Shown here one piece after another: positions 24,367-31,617 of a stretch of DNA of 31,723 nucleotides. The stretch is from Bacilli bacterium (GTDB taxonomy: Bacteria > Bacillota_I > Bacilli_A > RFN20 > CAG-826). Each line of letters starts with the position of its first letter. The first letter of the stretch is position 1. The position numbers and the translations under genes are program-made. The notes beneath the pieces are model-generated. The model saw only the letters and a program-made list of their open reading frames with translations. It ran no database searches and was not told the origin of the DNA. The DNA lies in the NCBI GenBank assembly GCA_024413875.1, contig JAKSVY010000014.1, positions 1 through 31,723 of the forward strand, written 5' to 3'.

Positions 24367-24370
24367 ATTG

Positions 24371-24399
24371 TTGAATGATGATTTTTTATTCATTATAAT
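24371..24399 (+). promoter_or_regulatory. promoter of the AraC/GH39-like regulator gene
   Basis: -35 TTGAAT (24371-24376), 17-bp spacer, -10 TATAAT (24394-24399). Seven bases beyond the -10 is position 24406, the A of the start codon. Confidence 0.65.
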
Positions 24400-24405
24400 G
24401 AAATT

Positions 24406-26760
24406 ATGAGAAGCGAAGCAAGTGTTGTATCATTGTCAAAAAAGGTACCTTTATCTTTTTCTGTTATTCAATTTGACAATGTTCCTTGGCATATTCACTC
24501 AAATATTCAAATTATCAACATTTTGGATGGTGAATGTGATGTCTTATATGATGGAGAAACCTATCACGCAAAAGAGGGCGATACCTTTCTTTTTAACCCA
24601 AAAACACTTCATAGTATTGTAGCCACCAAAGGAGAAACCACTGTTCTTTCAACACTTATTAATCAAGATGAATTCGGTTTGGAAGATGAAGAAACTAACG
24701 CTCTTGCATTCTCTTTGAACTCGGTTTTAACTCCTAATAATGAAAGAATTGATTCTATTAGATATCTTCTTTATTCAATTATTAAATTCAATACTATGGA
24801 AAATATTAACTCTATTTATACTAATAGAGCGATTACATACTCTTTATTTGCTCAACTTGTTAATGACTTTAAAATAAATATTACAGATTCGAAAAGAAAA
24901 GAAAATTTCGATGACACAATCACACAACTTCTTTTATATATTGATGAACATTATCAAGATAATCTATCTCTTGCTTTCTTAGCAGATCACTTCAATTATT
25001 CAAACGCTTACTTATCAAGGCTTTTTAAATCAACTCTTGATAAGAGTTTTATTGAATATTACGACCAAATTAGAGTTACTCACTCTTTATATTCGTTAAT
25101 CAACACAAATGAAACTATTGAAGAAATTGCTATTAAGAATGGTTTTGAAAATGCTCGTAGCTACGTAAGAGCATTCCAAAACATCCTTTCTTGTTATCCA
25201 AGTAAATATCGTAAAGAAAATAGTAGCAAATCATTCAATACTGGAACTGGCACATCCCTTTTAAGAAAGGGAGCGCTGGATAAAGTCATTAAATATTATG
25301 ATTCATATGATGTAAGGGCGAAAAGAGAAGCAACAAGAGACACTGATGTTTTAATTGATATTGATTCTAACGCTAAAGTAACTCCGCTTCATAATCCACA
25401 AACAAAGATTGTGGAATTTGGTAATATTCACTACTTTTCTAATCAGGATAAAGTTAAAATGCTTGAAGGAGCACAAAAAGATATTGGTTGGGAGTATTGT
25501 GCAATCAACTGTGTCTTCGATGATTCTTGTAATTTAATCCATAACAAAGAAAAATTAGGTGCATTATATAATCACTCATTTTTATCAAGAACAATTGAGC
25601 TTTTATATAACATCAATTTAAAACCATATTTTAGAATTGTTATTCCGCATAATATAAATAAAGAAAAGATTTTAGAAACAATAAAGGAAATTATTAGGTT
25701 CTGTAAAACATCTTTCCCTTACGAATATGTTGCAAACTGGATTGTTAGTGTTTCTCCTGATAAACCTATTACTGAATTAAATTTAACTGAATATTCAAAC
25801 TTCATGAATATTTATAAAGAATTAGTTCTTTTGATTAGGGGCAAATTAAAAACATTCTTTATCGCATCACCAATTCTTTGTAAAAATGAATTTGAAAATA
25901 TCATTAACATCAGTGAGTGTTTAAACGATATTACTTCACCTGATATTTGTCCTGATTATTATCAATTTATATACTATAAAAAGAAAACAAAGAATATTAT
26001 TCAATCAAATAAGAATGATTTAAAAGAATTTATAGCGAATATCAAGGAAAACTTCCCTTATATGCTCGATAAGATTCTTGTTAGTGGAATTAACTATTCT
26101 TCTGATGAAAACCTCTTAAATGACACGATTTACTATTCTAGCTATGTTTGTAAAAACATAATAGATAACATCAAATCCCTTTCATCCTTCTCTTTACCTC
26201 ATTTAGTGGATAATTATAAGTCAGATAAAGATGGAGACATCTTTACAGGTGGTAAAGGAATATTAACTTATAACGGAATTAAAAAGGCAGCATATAACGC
26301 TTTATACCTTTCATCCAAACTTGGCAAAGATTTACTTAAGAAAGGTGAAAACTATATTGTCACTAAAGAACATAATAAGATAATTATTCTTGTTAATAAC
26401 TATAACCACTACTCATCGCTTTTTGCGGAGAAAGCATATTATTCTTTAAAGAATCTTGAAAGATACACATGTTTCCCAAAATCCACCAACATCCATATTA
26501 AATTTAATATTTCCAATCTAGATTATGATGAGGCTAAAATTAAAATCTCTGAGATTAATCAAAATAGTTCTTCTTCATATGATAAGTGGATATCGCTTGG
26601 AGCGGAACCAACACTCCTTGAACAAGAAATATCAATATTAAAGAATCTATCAGATTTAAAATTCTCTATTTCAAGAACAGATGTTAAAGACAAAGTATTA
26701 AGTGTTGATTTCTCAATCTCACCACTAGAAACAAAACTTATAGAAATCACACTTCTATAG
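24406..26760 (+). CDS. AraC-family regulator fused to a catalytically dead GH39-like domain
   Basis: A 784-residue protein and the only plus-strand gene. Residues 15-90 form a cupin sensor (HIHSNIQ; EGDTFLFNPKTLH). Residues 168-272 form the AraC double helix-turn-helix (LSLAFLADHFNYSNAYLSRLFK; IEEIAIKNGFENARSYVRAF, both under the usual spacing). From about 290 the chain resembles GH39 xylosidase-type barrels, most clearly at GGKGILTYNGIKKAAYNA and the beta domain after it. Where active enzymes have WNEP, this one has VSPDKP, and where they have TEWN it has SGINYSS, so both catalytic Glu residues seem absent. It is probably a sugar-sensing regulator of the divergent ABC operon. There is no ribosome site; the mRNA is likely leaderless. 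Confidence 0.85.
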   Translation: MRSEASVVSLSKKVPLSFSVIQFDNVPWHIHSNIQIINILDGECDVLYDGETYHAKEGDTFLFNPKTLHSIVATKGETTVLSTLINQDEFGLEDEETNALAFSLNSVLTPNNERIDSIRYLLYSIIKFNTMENINSIYTNRAITYSLFAQLVNDFKINITDSKRKENFDDTITQLLLYIDEHYQDNLSLAFLADHFNYSNAYLSRLFKSTLDKSFIEYYDQIRVTHSLYSLINTNETIEEIAIKNGFENARSYVRAFQNILSCYPSKYRKENSSKSFNTGTGTSLLRKGALDKVIKYYDSYDVRAKREATRDTDVLIDIDSNAKVTPLHNPQTKIVEFGNIHYFSNQDKVKMLEGAQKDIGWEYCAINCVFDDSCNLIHNKEKLGALYNHSFLSRTIELLYNINLKPYFRIVIPHNINKEKILETIKEIIRFCKTSFPYEYVANWIVSVSPDKPITELNLTEYSNFMNIYKELVLLIRGKLKTFFIASPILCKNEFENIINISECLNDITSPDICPDYYQFIYYKKKTKNIIQSNKNDLKEFIANIKENFPYMLDKILVSGINYSSDENLLNDTIYYSSYVCKNIIDNIKSLSSFSLPHLVDNYKSDKDGDIFTGGKGILTYNGIKKAAYNALYLSSKLGKDLLKKGENYIVTKEHNKIIILVNNYNHYSSLFAEKAYYSLKNLERYTCFPKSTNIHIKFNISNLDYDEAKIKISEINQNSSSSYDKWISLGAEPTLLEQEISILKNLSDLKFSISRTDVKDKVLSVDFSISPLETKLIEITLL

Positions 26761-26766
26761 AACATT

Positions 26767-26795
26767 AAAAGCCATCCCTTTCGGAATGGCTTTTT
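26767..26795. terminator. bidirectional terminator between the regulator and the tRNA cluster
   Basis: AAAAGCCATCCC-TTTC-GGAATGGCTTTTT, one mismatch in a 12-pair stem, with T-runs on both strands. It ends the plus-strand regulator mRNA and the minus-strand tRNA transcript. Confidence 0.88.
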
Positions 26796-26798
26796 AAA

Positions 26799-26874
26799 TG
26801 GTGCCGTCTATCGGAATCGAACCAACAACCTACTGATTACAAATCAGTTGCTCTGCCAGTTGAGCTAAGACGGC
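26799..26874 (-). tRNA. tRNA-Thr (anticodon UGU), CCA encoded
   Basis: 76 bases. Acceptor GCCGTCT/AGACGGC, anticodon stem ACTGA/TCAGT with loop TTTGTAA giving UGU, normal T-loop TTCGATT. Last of three tRNAs on one minus-strand transcript. Confidence 0.95.
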
Positions 26875-26879
26875 ATACA

Positions 26880-26955
26880 TGGTGGGCGCTACAGGGATCG
26901 GACCTGCGACCTCTTCCGTGTGAAGGAAGCGCTCTCCCAACTGAGCTAAGCTCCC
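26880..26955 (-). tRNA. tRNA-Val-like (anticodon CAC) with non-canonical bases
   Basis: 76 bases with encoded CCA. D-arm and anticodon arm are sound (CTTCC/GGAAG, loop TTCACAC, anticodon CAC). Two deviations: the acceptor GGGAGCT against AGCGCCC leaves an A4-G69 mismatch, and the T-loop reads TCCGATC, with C at position 55 where nearly all elongator tRNAs have U (pseudouridine). It may be poorly functional, specialised, or decaying. Confidence 0.85.
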
Positions 26956-26976
26956 ACAGGAGATAACTCTTTTAAA

Positions 26977-27053
26977 TGGTGGACCTTAATAGACTTGAAC
27001 TATCGACCTCGTCATTATCAGTGACGCGCTCTAACCAGCTGAGCTAAAGGTCC
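26977..27053 (-). tRNA. tRNA-Ile (anticodon GAU), CCA encoded
   Basis: 77 bases. Acceptor GGACCTT/AAGGTCC, anticodon stem CGTCA/TGACG with loop CTGATAA giving GAU, normal T-loop TTCAAGT. First tRNA of the three-gene cluster. Confidence 0.95.
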
Positions 27054-27074
27054 ATGTCGCAAATGCGCTTTAAT

Positions 27075-27103
27075 AATATACAATGATAAATTTTATTTTG
27101 CAA
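27075..27103 (-). promoter_or_regulatory. promoter of the Ile-Val-Thr tRNA cluster
   Basis: Minus-strand -35 TTGCAA (27098-27103), 17-bp spacer, -10 TATATT (27075-27080), 22 bases before the tRNA-Ile 5' end. Confidence 0.5.
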
Positions 27104-27136
27104 TAGATTTTTAATATCTATATCTCAGCAAGTTAA

Positions 27137-27164
27137 GGAAAGCCCAGCGTATGCCAGGCTTTCC
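27137..27164 (-). terminator. long hairpin after rpsI without a T-tract
   Basis: Twelve-pair minus-strand stem GGAAAGCCTGGC-ATAC-GCTGGGCTTTCC (two wobbles) ending in TTAAC. The missing T-run makes it an atypical terminator or an mRNA 3'-end stabiliser. Confidence 0.5.
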
Positions 27165-27188
27165 ATATAGTTTCCAATCTGTAAACGA

Positions 27189-27587
27189 TTAACGTTTTGA
27201 GAATTGTGGAGCACGGCGAGCTGCTTTGAGACCGTATTTCTTACGTTCTTTAGCACGTGCATCACGTGAAACAAGGCCTGCGACCTTTAATGTCTTACGA
27301 TCAACACCTGCGTTGAGTAATGCTCTTGCTAAACCTAAACGGATAGCACCTGCTTGACCTGTGAAACCACCACCTGTAACTGTAGCTTCGACATCGAACT
27401 TGTCTGCTACGTTAGAAACTGTTAAAGGTTGTGATAAGTCCATAACTAATGTTGCGTATGGCATGTATTCGTTAACATCACGTCCATTGACGACGATCTT
27501 ACCGCTACCTGCTTTTACGTAGACACGAGCAACTGATGATTTTCTACGACCTGTACCGTAGAAGACTTCTGCTGTTTTCTTTGCCAT
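27189..27587 (-). CDS. rpsI: 30S ribosomal protein S9
   Basis: 132 residues, full length. The N-terminus has [19 protein letters not shown], followed by [11 protein letters not shown] and [20 protein letters not shown], and the basic C-terminal tail ends [17 protein letters not shown], whose last Lys-Arg reaches the P-site tRNA in ribosomes. AGGAGA precedes the ATG. It follows rplM by 12 bases, the universal L13-S9 pairing. Confidence 0.98.
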   Translation of the reverse strand: MAKKTAEVFYGTGRRKSSVARVYVKAGSGKIVVNGRDVNEYMPYATLVMDLSQPLTVSNVADKFDVEATVTGGGFTGQAGAIRLGLARALLNAGVDRKTLKVAGLVSRDARAKERKKYGLKAARRAPQFSKR

Positions 27588-27599
27588 GGTTTAGTTCTC

Positions 27600-28043
27600 C
27601 TATCTCTTCCACTCAAGAACTTCTGGTTTTTGAGCTTCGTGATTGTGATTTTCGCCTTTGTAAACAAATAACTTCTTGGCGATTTGGCGTCCTAATGGAC
27701 CCTTTGGAAGCATTCCCCAAACTGATCTTTCCATCATTTCTTCTGGGTACTTTTCAAGCATTTCACCAGCTGTTCTTGTTCTAAGACCACCTGTATAACC
27801 TGAAACGTTATAATACTTCTTGTTTAATTTTTTGTTAGCTCCACTGAGTGAAACTTTTTCAGCATTGATGATAATTACATAGTCTCCACAGTCAACGTTA
27901 GGTGTCCAAGTAGGTTTATCCTTACCCATTAACTTAACAGCGACGAATGAAGCTAAACGACCTAATGGTAAGTCTTTTGCATCGATGACATACCACTTAC
28001 GTGTAATTTCAGCTGGCTTTGCAATTGTTGTTTGACGTTGCAT
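27600..28043 (-). CDS. rplM: 50S ribosomal protein L13
   Basis: 147 residues, full length. Recognisable by [17 protein letters not shown] (17-33), [22 protein letters not shown] and the late [20 protein letters not shown] (split motifs within 45-70 and 110-130). AAGGAGA precedes the start. Cotranscribed with rpsI from a promoter whose 60-base leader contains an eight-pair hairpin that could serve ribosomal-protein autoregulation. Confidence 0.98.
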   Translation of the reverse strand: MQRQTTIAKPAEITRKWYVIDAKDLPLGRLASFVAVKLMGKDKPTWTPNVDCGDYVIIINAEKVSLSGANKKLNKKYYNVSGYTGGLRTRTAGEMLEKYPEEMMERSVWGMLPKGPLGRQIAKKLFVYKGENHNHEAQKPEVLEWKR

Positions 28044-28063
28044 ATTTTTTCTCCTTACTTAAG

Positions 28064-28086
28064 CAATAATCTTACCGGGACTATTG
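28064..28086 (-). promoter_or_regulatory. leader hairpin of rplM-rpsI
   Basis: Minus-strand CAATAGTC-CCGGTAA-GATTATTG, eight pairs with one wobble, between the transcription start and the rplM ribosome site. It is a candidate L13-type leader; I cannot match it to a known consensus from memory. Confidence 0.4.
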
Positions 28087-28113
28087 ATCTCTTTCATTTT
28101 TGTGCCGAGTTAG

Positions 28114-28143
28114 ATTATATATATTCTTATATATCTAAGTCAA
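28114..28143 (-). promoter_or_regulatory. promoter of rplM-rpsI
   Basis: Minus-strand -35 TTGACT (28138-28143), 18-bp spacer, perfect -10 TATAAT (28114-28119). It lies in the short gap after the coiled-coil gene. Confidence 0.7.
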
Positions 28144-28159
28144 ACACTTTTTACTCTTT

Positions 28160-29002
28160 TTATGAAATTGTATACTTCCAGCATCCAGATATTTGGGTGA
28201 GAATGTATTCACTACTCTTACAAGTGAAGGCTGTATAAAGGATTTTTAAAAGGGTAAAAATTGTGTCTAATTGGTCCTCTGATTTGAGCTTTAAAAACTC
28301 TTCAGTTTGGACTTGTGAATCAAGCACTGCTTCCTTCTTAGATGTCTTAGTTTCAGCAGTGTATCCATGGAATGCTGTGTTCTCTAAATACACTAAATAT
28401 TGAAGCTTACGGAAGACGCCTTTTTCCTTTAATTCAGGAATAGCTTTAAGGAATTCTTCCTTAACTATTACCTTATTTGCGGTTAAATCATAAAGGATTG
28501 AATTAAGAGTTCTTGTCATCTTTCCTGTTAATACTTGAAGTGTTTTTTCAAGTAAAGAAATGAGTGTGTCTCTAAAGACATAAGTATAGCAATCTCTAAT
28601 GGTTAAAGTACCTTTTTGAGATAGCTTTGCGATGGTTAAAATTTGATTAGTTCCAGTTTGAAATTTATGGAACAAATCATTGATGTGTTGATGCTTAGAT
28701 TTTAAGTCTTTAATATCTTTAATTAATTTTTGTCTATCAGCACTAAAAACTTCATAAGATTCATTAGTGAATGATAGTTGTTTATAACGTTCAACTTCCT
28801 TTTGGAGTTTGTTGATTTCCTTTTTGAGTTTATCTACTTCCCCTACCCCGCGGCCATCTTGATAACGTTCATATTTAAGGTTTTTAATTTCTTCTTTTAA
28901 TGTTCTGTTATCTTCATAAGCCTTATCTAATTTAGATTGGAGTTCGTCGATTTGTTTTTGATATTTTTCTTTTAAAGCATTTTGTTTATCGTAGCTTCCC
29001 AT
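28160..29002 (-). CDS. coiled-coil protein of unknown function
   Basis: A 280-residue protein that I do not recognise. Residues 5-110 are heptad-like and charged (KYQKQIDELQSKLDKAYED, then DKLKKEINKLQKEVERYKQ), a long coiled coil without a signal peptide. Residues 115-280 form a separate helical domain (KGTLTIRDCYTYVFRDTL; VFRKLQYLVYLENTAFHGY). AAAGGAGG gives a strong start. It sits between yebC and rplM, inside an otherwise conserved ribosomal/ECF neighbourhood. Nothing indicates its role beyond a likely oligomeric cytoplasmic protein. Confidence 0.75.
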   Translation of the reverse strand: MGSYDKQNALKEKYQKQIDELQSKLDKAYEDNRTLKEEIKNLKYERYQDGRGVGEVDKLKKEINKLQKEVERYKQLSFTNESYEVFSADRQKLIKDIKDLKSKHQHINDLFHKFQTGTNQILTIAKLSQKGTLTIRDCYTYVFRDTLISLLEKTLQVLTGKMTRTLNSILYDLTANKVIVKEEFLKAIPELKEKGVFRKLQYLVYLENTAFHGYTAETKTSKKEAVLDSQVQTEEFLKLKSEDQLDTIFTLLKILYTAFTCKSSEYILTQISGCWKYTIS

Positions 29003-29067
29003 GTGCGACCTCCTTTCAAAAAGAATTTCACATATTGTAAAATAATATATAAATAATATAAAGAAAG

Positions 29068-29097
29068 AAAAAAGAAGAGCGACAAATCTCGCTCTTC
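29068..29097 (-). terminator. terminator of the yebC gene
   Basis: Perfect nine-pair minus-strand stem GAAGAGCGA-GATTTG-TCGCTCTTC followed by TTTTTT. Confidence 0.9.
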
Positions 29098-29119
29098 AAT
29101 TTCTAAGTTACTTTATGAA

Positions 29120-29830
29120 TTATAAGTTAACGTTGTGGTGAACTGCCTTAACGTCTTCACATTCTTCAAGCATATCAAGTAATTCTTGGAACTTGTTCTT
29201 GTGTTCTTCATCAGGCATATCGATGTATTCGTTTGGAACAAATTTAACTTCAGCTTCTTCGAATTCTGAAATGCCCATTCCATTTAATACTTCCTTAGCT
29301 TGGTTGAACGCTTCTGGTGTTGTGTAAACATCAATGTAGCCTTCATCATCTTGTTCAACTGCTAATACGTCAACATCGCTCATGATTAAGTTTTCTTCGA
29401 TTTCATCACGGTTACCACTTGTAAGTGTGATAACACCCTTTTGTTCGAAGTTATACATAACTGAACCCATGTGACCACCTTTTTTAACAACAGCTGTACG
29501 AACTGTAACTAAAGCACGGTTTTCGTTATCTGTTAAAGTGTCAACGATGAGGTATGAGTTTGCTGGACCAAAGAATTCATAACGGCCTTCGATAAAGACT
29601 TCTGCGTCTCCACCTTGAGCTTTCTTAATTGCACGATCAAAAACATCTCTTGGAACTGATTTACCACGGTACTTATCAATAACTGCTCTAAGTGCGAGGT
29701 TTGTCTTTGGATCAGGTGTTCCTGTTCTTGCGGCCATGTATGCTTCACGTGATGCACGACCATATAAGGCGGACTTCATTGCGCCTGTTTTTGCCATTGC
29801 GGCGGCTCTAACTTCATGGTGTCTTCCCAT
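29120..29830 (-). CDS. yebC: YebC/PmpR family protein (TACO1-like translation/transcription factor)
   Basis: A 236-residue protein starting MGRHHEVRAAAMAKT, the form of the family-defining N-terminus (G-R/H...E-R...K). NLALRAVIDKYRGKSVPRD and RAIKKAQGGD follow, with VRTAVVKKGGHMGSVMYNFEQKG (135-157, split) typical of domains 2 and 3. YebC proteins were first described as DNA-binding regulators, and several are now implicated in easing ribosome stalling at proline-rich stretches. A longer frame starts 12 codons upstream, but AAAGGAG seven bases before this ATG decides the start. Own terminator downstream. Confidence 0.92.
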   Translation of the reverse strand: MGRHHEVRAAAMAKTGAMKSALYGRASREAYMAARTGTPDPKTNLALRAVIDKYRGKSVPRDVFDRAIKKAQGGDAEVFIEGRYEFFGPANSYLIVDTLTDNENRALVTVRTAVVKKGGHMGSVMYNFEQKGVITLTSGNRDEIEENLIMSDVDVLAVEQDDEGYIDVYTTPEAFNQAKEVLNGMGISEFEEAEVKFVPNEYIDMPDEEHKNKFQELLDMLEECEDVKAVHHNVNL

Positions 29831-29902
29831 AAAAATCTCCTTTTTTATGCGTGTATATAATAACACTCTTATAATATAAGCAAAAATATTTTTTGCATAA
29901 AT

Positions 29903-30649
29903 TTACAATAATCTACCCTCATATTGAACACTTTCGAGGTAAAGTCCATGGGCTGGAGCCTTATATGAAACAATACTTCTTGGTGTTTTTTCTAAGAGGT
30001 CTTTTACGTCATTTACTGTTAATTTTCCAAGCCCTACTTCAATTAAAGTTCCGACAATCATTCTGACCATATATCTCATGAATCCATTGCCCCATACTTT
30101 AATAAGTATACATTCGTTAAGCGCACCAAATTGGAACTTGTAAATTTCTCTTTCGAAATTGTTTTCATCTTCTTCTTTTGAAGTGAAGTTTTGGAAGTTA
30201 TGAACACCTACAAATAAATCCGCTGCTTCTCTCATTGCGTCAACATTTAAATATTGTTTTAATTCATAACGATAATTTCTGTTAAAAACATCGTGTCCTG
30301 ATGTTGATACAACATAAAGATATGCTTTTGATGTTGCTGAGAATCTAGCGTGGAAATCATCTTCAACATCACTTAATTCATTAAATGTGATATCAGGTGG
30401 AAGAAGTCTATTAAAGGCATAAAGCATCTTTGCAACATCTTGAATTTCTTTTGAAACATCAAAATGGAATGTTTGCCCAAAAGCATGCACTCCAGCATCA
30501 GTTCTACCAGAGGCATAAATCTTGATTGGTTCATTTAAAACTTTTGATAAAACTTTTTCAATTTCATCTTGAATTGAACGGCCTTCAACTTGATGTTGCC
30601 AACCAACAAAGTTAGTGCCGTCATAAGAACATACAACAAAATAACGCAT
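29903..30649 (-). CDS. truA: tRNA pseudouridine(38-40) synthase TruA
   Basis: A 248-residue enzyme modifying uridines 38-40 in the anticodon stem-loop of many tRNAs. The opening is YDGTNFVGWQHQ (9-20). The catalytic aspartate is D51 in GRTDAGVHA. Later conserved parts are NFTSKE and GNGFMRYMVRMIVGTLIEVG. Length is normal for TruA. The start overlaps the ecfT stop (TAATG), so it is the last gene of the ecfA-ecfT-truA operon. After it comes an AT-rich seven-pair hairpin (GCAAAAA/TTTTTGC). Confidence 0.96.
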   Translation of the reverse strand: MRYFVVCSYDGTNFVGWQHQVEGRSIQDEIEKVLSKVLNEPIKIYASGRTDAGVHAFGQTFHFDVSKEIQDVAKMLYAFNRLLPPDITFNELSDVEDDFHARFSATSKAYLYVVSTSGHDVFNRNYRYELKQYLNVDAMREAADLFVGVHNFQNFTSKEEDENNFEREIYKFQFGALNECILIKVWGNGFMRYMVRMIVGTLIEVGLGKLTVNDVKDLLEKTPRSIVSYKAPAHGLYLESVQYEGRLL

Positions 30650-31617
30650 TATAGTTCCTCCTTTTTGAAAAAGAACGCTGAGAAAATTCCGATTAAAATA
30701 ATTAAAACAAGTAATCCAAGAGCCCCAACAATTAAGGCTGGAAGGAAGTGAGGTGTAACAAAAATTACACAGTCATAAACAGAGATTAAGATTACTCCCA
30801 CCATAATAGCAGAGGTAAGAATACCAGTAATCCAATCAAAGACAGTTGAATGCATGGTTCTATATCTAGTTCTCTTAGCTTGAGGATTATATCCTCTTGC
30901 TTCCATTGCATTAGCAAGTTCATCACTTCTTTGGAATGCACTTACAAATAATGGAACAATAAGAGCAGTAATTGCTTTGATCCTTGTTTTAATCTTTCCA
31001 TGTTTAAAATCAACACCTCTACTTGATTGAGCTTTCATAATACGTTCAGTTTCATCAAGAAGGGTTGGAATTAAACGAAGCGCTAATGAGATAGTCATAG
31101 CGATTTCATGGGCTGGGAATTTAATAAGTTTTAATGGAGTCATATACCATTCAAGAGCGTATGTCATATCCATTGATGAGGTTGATGTAGTCAACACCAT
31201 TGTAAGTTCAAACATCATAATCAAGCGAAGAATGATTTTGATACTCTTACAAATTGATCCCCAATAAACGTTATACGACTTAATTGAGAACGCTACTTCA
31301 GGTAAAGTACCAATTGCAAATGGAACAGCGTCTTTATCACTTGGGATAAACATATTGATTAAAAGCAAAATTAATATAAAGAACCACATTCCCTTAAGCG
31401 ATGAGAAAAGCTGTCTAACACTAACTTTTGCAATCATCATCAAAATGAGAATGAAAACACATAAAATACCACCCATAATAAAAGTGGTTTCATATGATGG
31501 ATATGAATAGAAAACTGCCACCATTAAAACAATAAGAGCAAAGATTTTTGTTCTTGGATCAAGTTTATGGATAAATGTATCACGAGGTGTGTAACGGCCT
31601 AATATTGAAGCATTCAT
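30649..31617 (-). CDS. ecfT: energy-coupling factor transporter transmembrane protein EcfT
   Basis: A 322-residue CbiQ/EcfT protein, the membrane scaffold that links EcfA ATPases to vitamin-binding S-components. HKLDPRTKI (17-25) is the usual N-terminal signature. Several membrane helices follow. The two cytoplasmic coupling motifs are SRG (199-201) and ARG (240-242) in MEARGYNP. It is slightly longer than the usual 265 residues because of a C-terminal hydrophobic extension after residue 260. It overlaps both its neighbours by TAATG junctions, so translation of the operon is tightly coupled. Confidence 0.95.
   Translation of the reverse strand: MNASILGRYTPRDTFIHKLDPRTKIFALIVLMVAVFYSYPSYETTFIMGGILCVFILILMMIAKVSVRQLFSSLKGMWFFILILLLINMFIPSDKDAVPFAIGTLPEVAFSIKSYNVYWGSICKSIKIILRLIMMFELTMVLTTSTSSMDMTYALEWYMTPLKLIKFPAHEIAMTISLALRLIPTLLDETERIMKAQSSRGVDFKHGKIKTRIKAITALIVPLFVSAFQRSDELANAMEARGYNPQAKRTRYRTMHSTVFDWITGILTSAIMVGVILISVYDCVIFVTPHFLPALIVGALGLLVLIILIGIFSAFFFKKEEL

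Noticed and set aside
24970..25035. AGG read as Met instead of Arg, as proposed for some uncultured Bacilli
   Set aside because: The highly conserved Arg of YLSRLFK in the AraC domain is encoded by AGG here, so the standard meaning holds in this window.
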